Shown: in pieces, positions 45,092 through 47,337 of the stretch | How the letters are laid out: each line of letters begins with the position of its first letter | How positions within the stretch are numbered: the first letter of the stretch is position 1 | Assembly (NCBI GenBank): GCA_017458065.1 | Contig: JAFTGD010000067.1 | Coordinates: 1 to 47,337, forward strand | DNA length: 47,337 nt | Source: Oscillospiraceae bacterium | GTDB lineage: Bacteria > Bacillota > Clostridia > Oscillospirales > Oscillospiraceae | Direction of reading: 5' to 3' | Position numbers and translations under genes: made by a program | The notes under the pieces: generated by a model | What the model was told of the DNA's origin: nothing | The model's input: only the letters and a program-made list of their open reading frames with translations | Databases searched by the model: none

Positions 45092-45385
45092 ATGAGTAAC
45101 GATTATTACAGAGGATACGCCGCTGGCCGTCAGGCCATGCAGCCAGAGTGGAACAGTGCGGATATCATCCCGCCCCGTGATGGACATTACTATACCGTGA
45201 AGGAAGCCCTGCGCGGCTTCCCCGGCCACCCCATGGGAAGCGTTGTTGTGGACACCACAGAATGCTGGAGGCGCGGAAAGTGGAACCAGAACGACAAGTT
45301 CTGGAGGGTGCTCTACTGGGCTGTGCCGCCGATCATGGAACTGCCGGAAGAGCTGGGGGCAAGACACAGAATAAACGCGGCGTGA
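45092..45385 (+). CDS. Small unknown protein
   Basis: 97 residues, starting MSNDYYRGYAAGRQAMQPEW. It contains a Pro/Trp-rich middle and ends 'RVLYWAVPPIMELPEELGAR'. No family recognised. AAGGAGG lies upstream of the ATG. It follows the conserved 36-residue peptide with 28 nt between. Confidence 0.65.
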   Translation: MSNDYYRGYAAGRQAMQPEWNSADIIPPRDGHYYTVKEALRGFPGHPMGSVVVDTTECWRRGKWNQNDKFWRVLYWAVPPIMELPEELGARHRINAA

Positions 45386-45437
45386 AGGAATTGACCGTTC
45401 TCCCCTCCTGTGGTATCCTTCCACTGAGGTGAGTGCC

Positions 45438-46094
45438 ATGTTCGATTCCCTGCTTTCCGCCTACGACAGCATCATCTTCGTGGACACGGAAACCACCGGC
45501 TTCAATACTGAGACCGATTACATCACAGAGTTTGCTGCGATAAAAGTAAAAAAGTCACAAGCAACAGGAAACAAGACAGCAGAGGAAGAACGGCTGCTCG
45601 CGTTCGTGCAGTTGCCGGATGGTGTGTCCATCCCAGAGGCTCTAATCTCCAGCACCGGGATCACCGATGAGATGTGCCAAACCGGCATTACCCCCGCCGA
45701 GCTCTACAGCCGCTTCTCTTCCCTGCTTGACGCCCACACGCTTATCGTCGCCTATAACGCACAATTTGACGTGTCATTCCTCCTCCGCCTTGAGCGGGAG
45801 TATGGTGAGAAAAAGATAGTGGGTGCGTGTGATTACCTCGACGCGCTCACCGTCTACCGCGACCGGGCTGAAGCTCCGCACAAGCTGTGTGATGCGATTA
45901 AATATTATGATGTGGAAGGCGTGAACTCCCATCGCGCCATGGAAGACGCGGAAGCGTTGAGAAATGTTATGGTTGCTATGGCCGAGGAGAAAGACGATCT
46001 CCTGGGGTACATCAACCGTTTCGGTTATAAGCGAAAATACGGGATCAGCGGCGGCAGGATTGAAGGCGTGGAGTATTTTGAGCAGCTGGAGTGA
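45438..46094 (+). CDS. DnaQ-like 3'-5' exonuclease
   Basis: 218 residues from the ATG at 45438 (GAGGTGA upstream). Exo I 'IIFVDTETTGFN' (Asp16, Glu18), Exo II 'LIVAYNAQFDVSFL', Exo III 'NSHRAMEDAEAL' with the His-x4-Asp arrangement typical of DEDDh nucleases. It resembles PolC/DinG-type proofreading domains encoded alone. A repair or proofreading role beside the Y-family polymerase is plausible. Confidence 0.92.
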   Translation: MFDSLLSAYDSIIFVDTETTGFNTETDYITEFAAIKVKKSQATGNKTAEEERLLAFVQLPDGVSIPEALISSTGITDEMCQTGITPAELYSRFSSLLDAHTLIVAYNAQFDVSFLLRLEREYGEKKIVGACDYLDALTVYRDRAEAPHKLCDAIKYYDVEGVNSHRAMEDAEALRNVMVAMAEEKDDLLGYINRFGYKRKYGISGGRIEGVEYFEQLE

Positions 46095-46132
46095 GGCACC
46101 CCAGAATGAGAACAAACAGAAGAGGAAAAGTC

Positions 46133-46396
46133 ATGATCAACCTGAATAAACATACCGTTCAAATCGGCGCAGGGGATGTGGATGTTAACGTTCTGTCCTC
46201 CCCCGGTGGAAACCCCATCCTTGCCTTCACGCCCGTCGGCGCGAACCCTACCCCATCTAATTCCATCTTCCTCGGCTTCTCCTCCGCTGAGAGCATTGAC
46301 AATCTTATCTCCGTTCTCAGGGCTGTGAAGAAGAAATACTATGCCGCCCCTGAACTATCCCATACGCAGCAGTTTCGGATATATACGGAGGATTGA
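46133..46396 (+). CDS. Small unknown protein
   Basis: 87 residues, starting MINLNKHTVQIGAGDVDVNV, beta-rich, with a final segment 'RAVKKKYYAAPELSHTQQFRIYTED'. No family recognised. GAGGAAAAG lies upstream; a longer frame from 46091 would extend into the previous gene with no ribosome-binding site. Its stop directly precedes the ATG of the next gene. Confidence 0.6.
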   Translation: MINLNKHTVQIGAGDVDVNVLSSPGGNPILAFTPVGANPTPSNSIFLGFSSAESIDNLISVLRAVKKKYYAAPELSHTQQFRIYTED

Positions 46397-46975
46397 ATGC
46401 TTCTCGACCGATTGACCAACATCTTCATTTTTATTTATACGGTTTGCGCCGTCATTCTATGTTTTCGTAAAGACGGAAAATGGGACAGGAGTGCTGGGCT
46501 TTACTCTCTGCGCTTCTTTACAATTCTGTCTAATCTTTTCGCAGGCATCGCCGCCTTTCTCGTTGCCATCACTCTTCCCAGCTCCCCGTACTGGATCTGG
46601 CTCGCCAAGTACATCGCCGCCTGTTCTGTCACAGTAACTTTTCTCACGGTTATGGTATTTCTTGGCCCCGCTCTCGGGTATAAGGCGATGCTCTCCGGCA
46701 GAGACTTCTATCTGCATCTCTGCGGTCCGCTTCTTACACTGCTGTCATTTGTTTTTCTGGAACGGTTTTATACACTTCCTTTTTCGACGGCGCTTCTCGG
46801 CGTTATCCCGGTCATCGTTTATGGCCTTGTGTATCTCTTTGAGGTTGTGGTTTGGCAGCGGTGGGACGACTTCTACGGATATAACAAAAACGGCAAGTGG
46901 CCGGTCAGCATGGCCGCCATGTATGCCGGCGGTTTCCTGGTCTGCGTTATAGTCCGGGCATTGTATAATTGGTGA
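46397..46975 (+). CDS. Pr6Pr-family membrane protein
   Basis: 192 residues with about six hydrophobic segments. Family segments 'RFFTILSNLFAGIAAF' and 'YGLVYLFEVVVWQRWDDFYGYNKNGKWPVSMAAMYAGGFLVC' match the Pr6Pr family of polytopic membrane proteins of unknown function. GGAGG precedes the ATG. Nothing ties it to the phage programme, so this end of the window may already be accessory or host DNA. Confidence 0.8.
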   Translation: MLLDRLTNIFIFIYTVCAVILCFRKDGKWDRSAGLYSLRFFTILSNLFAGIAAFLVAITLPSSPYWIWLAKYIAACSVTVTFLTVMVFLGPALGYKAMLSGRDFYLHLCGPLLTLLSFVFLERFYTLPFSTALLGVIPVIVYGLVYLFEVVVWQRWDDFYGYNKNGKWPVSMAAMYAGGFLVCVIVRALYNW

Positions 46976-47016
46976 TTCTCAAAAGCTGAACTCGTGTTGA
47001 TAGAAAAAAGAGAAAT

Positions 47017-47052
47017 ACGGCGGTGAATAACTCGAAAACGCCGTTACTATTT
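47017..47052 (+). terminator. Weak hairpin after the membrane protein gene
   Basis: ACGGCG (47017-47022) and CGCCGT (47039-47044) pair across a 16-nt loop. TACTATTTTT follows. The loop is long, so this is a low-confidence terminator. Confidence 0.35.
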
Positions 47053-47077
47053 TTCACTTTTTGTCTCTTCTCTTTTG

Positions 47078-47106
47078 TTGCCATGCTCCCATATCTAGGG
47101 TATAAT
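47078..47106 (+). promoter_or_regulatory. Promoter before the right-edge gene
   Basis: TTGCCA (47078-47083), 17-bp spacer, TATAAT (47101-47106). It drives the gene starting at 47212 after a leader of about 100 nt that contains a short hairpin (CCTCTCTTAGTGGAGG). Confidence 0.7.
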
Positions 47107-47211
47107 TCCCGTCGGTTGTCACAAAATACAGCTTTCCACTTCACACCTCTCTTAGTGGAGGGATTATGGAGCGGAGGCGGGAAAGAAAACAAAAATCTGG
47201 AGAATATGGAC

Positions 47212-47337
47212 ATGGAAACGGACGCAGTGAAACGCTGGATGGAACGCAGACAGAAAAGCAAAGATAAACCCGATGATGAATTCCTGAACAGGCTGGAAGA
47301 GCTGCATATCCCGGTGGAGAGGACAACCTCTCCCCGC
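47212..47337 (+). CDS. N-terminal part of an unknown gene (cut by window edge)
   Basis: The visible 42 residues (METDAVKRWMERRQKSKDKP...) are charged, with an amphipathic helix (DDEFLNRLEELHIPVER). The ATG at 47212 has GGAG about 9 nt upstream. The family cannot be told from this much. Confidence 0.5.
   Translation, partial: METDAVKRWMERRQKSKDKPDDEFLNRLEELHIPVERTTSPR

Noticed and set aside
1-47337. CRISPR array, tRNA genes, rRNA, insertion sequences, reverse transcriptase/DGR or retron
   Set aside because: No regularly spaced repeats, cloverleaf-like genes, transposase-like or reverse-transcriptase-like proteins were seen on either strand.
1-47337. Full reassignment of TAG to Gln in this phage
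   Set aside because: Only one in-frame TAG was seen; phages with reassigned TAG usually contain many. I therefore list amber avoidance and the single TAG as observations, not as proof of a different code.

Overview
The window is most of a temperate siphophage genome (HK97-type head, cos-style terminase) integrated in, or derived from, an anaerobic Bacillota host, most likely a gut Clostridia. The evidence is the gene set: a P27-type small terminase, phi13-type tail protein, DUF2800/DUF2815, ImmA/IrrE peptidase and YolD-like protein next to a Y-family polymerase. The phage also carries the strictly anaerobic ribonucleotide reductase NrdD/NrdG. Neither an integrase nor an att site is visible, and both ends of the window cut through genes.

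Layout. Bases 1-77 hold the end of a plus-strand gene of unknown function. From 126 to 9182 the late genes lie on the minus strand, read right to left: terS, terL, portal, ClpP-like prohead protease, major capsid protein, four connector/completion proteins, major tail protein and a frameshifting tail-assembly chaperone. Bases 9293-14811 form an accessory island: a glutamine-synthetase-fold amidoligase, two gamma-glutamylcyclotransferase-like proteins, a DpnD/PcfM-like protein, DUF4314 and DUF3846 proteins and several unknowns. Four copies of one promoter/operator element drive it. Bases 14814-18677 carry a C5 DNA methyltransferase with an in-frame TAG at the catalytic PCQ motif, an HNH/AP2 endonuclease and a ParB-methyltransferase fusion. 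Then come nrdG/nrdD, a Zn-finger protein, an HNH nuclease, metK with a possible RNA switch in its leader, and a sigma-like regulator. Bases 26732-38990 are the replication block: SNF2 helicase (frameshifted at the P-loop), VRR-NUC, a repeat-rich non-coding region, primase-helicase, family A polymerase, DUF932, a ParB-fold trio, DUF2815 and DUF2800. Bases 39033-41783 are the switch region: two XRE regulators, palindromic operators and ImmA/IrrE. The rightmost part (41773-47337, plus strand) holds a Y-family polymerase, YolD-like proteins, a DnaQ-like exonuclease, a Pr6Pr-family membrane protein and small conserved proteins.

Three toxin-antitoxin units (two intact, one with a truncated toxin) sit on the plus strand inside the minus-strand late region. 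The intact ones have their own promoters and terminators, in the manner of phage morons.

How the genes fit together. MetK would supply S-adenosylmethionine to two methyltransferases, and NrdDG would supply dNTPs to the phage polymerase and primase. The amidoligase/GGCT island has the layout expected of a gamma-glutamyl or peptide-tagging pathway. Its amidoligase shares a C-terminal module with the neighbouring 'virulence-related' protein, which makes that protein the best partner or substrate candidate. None of the roughly 60 gene ends I read uses TAG as stop, which makes the in-frame TAG in the methyltransferase more notable.
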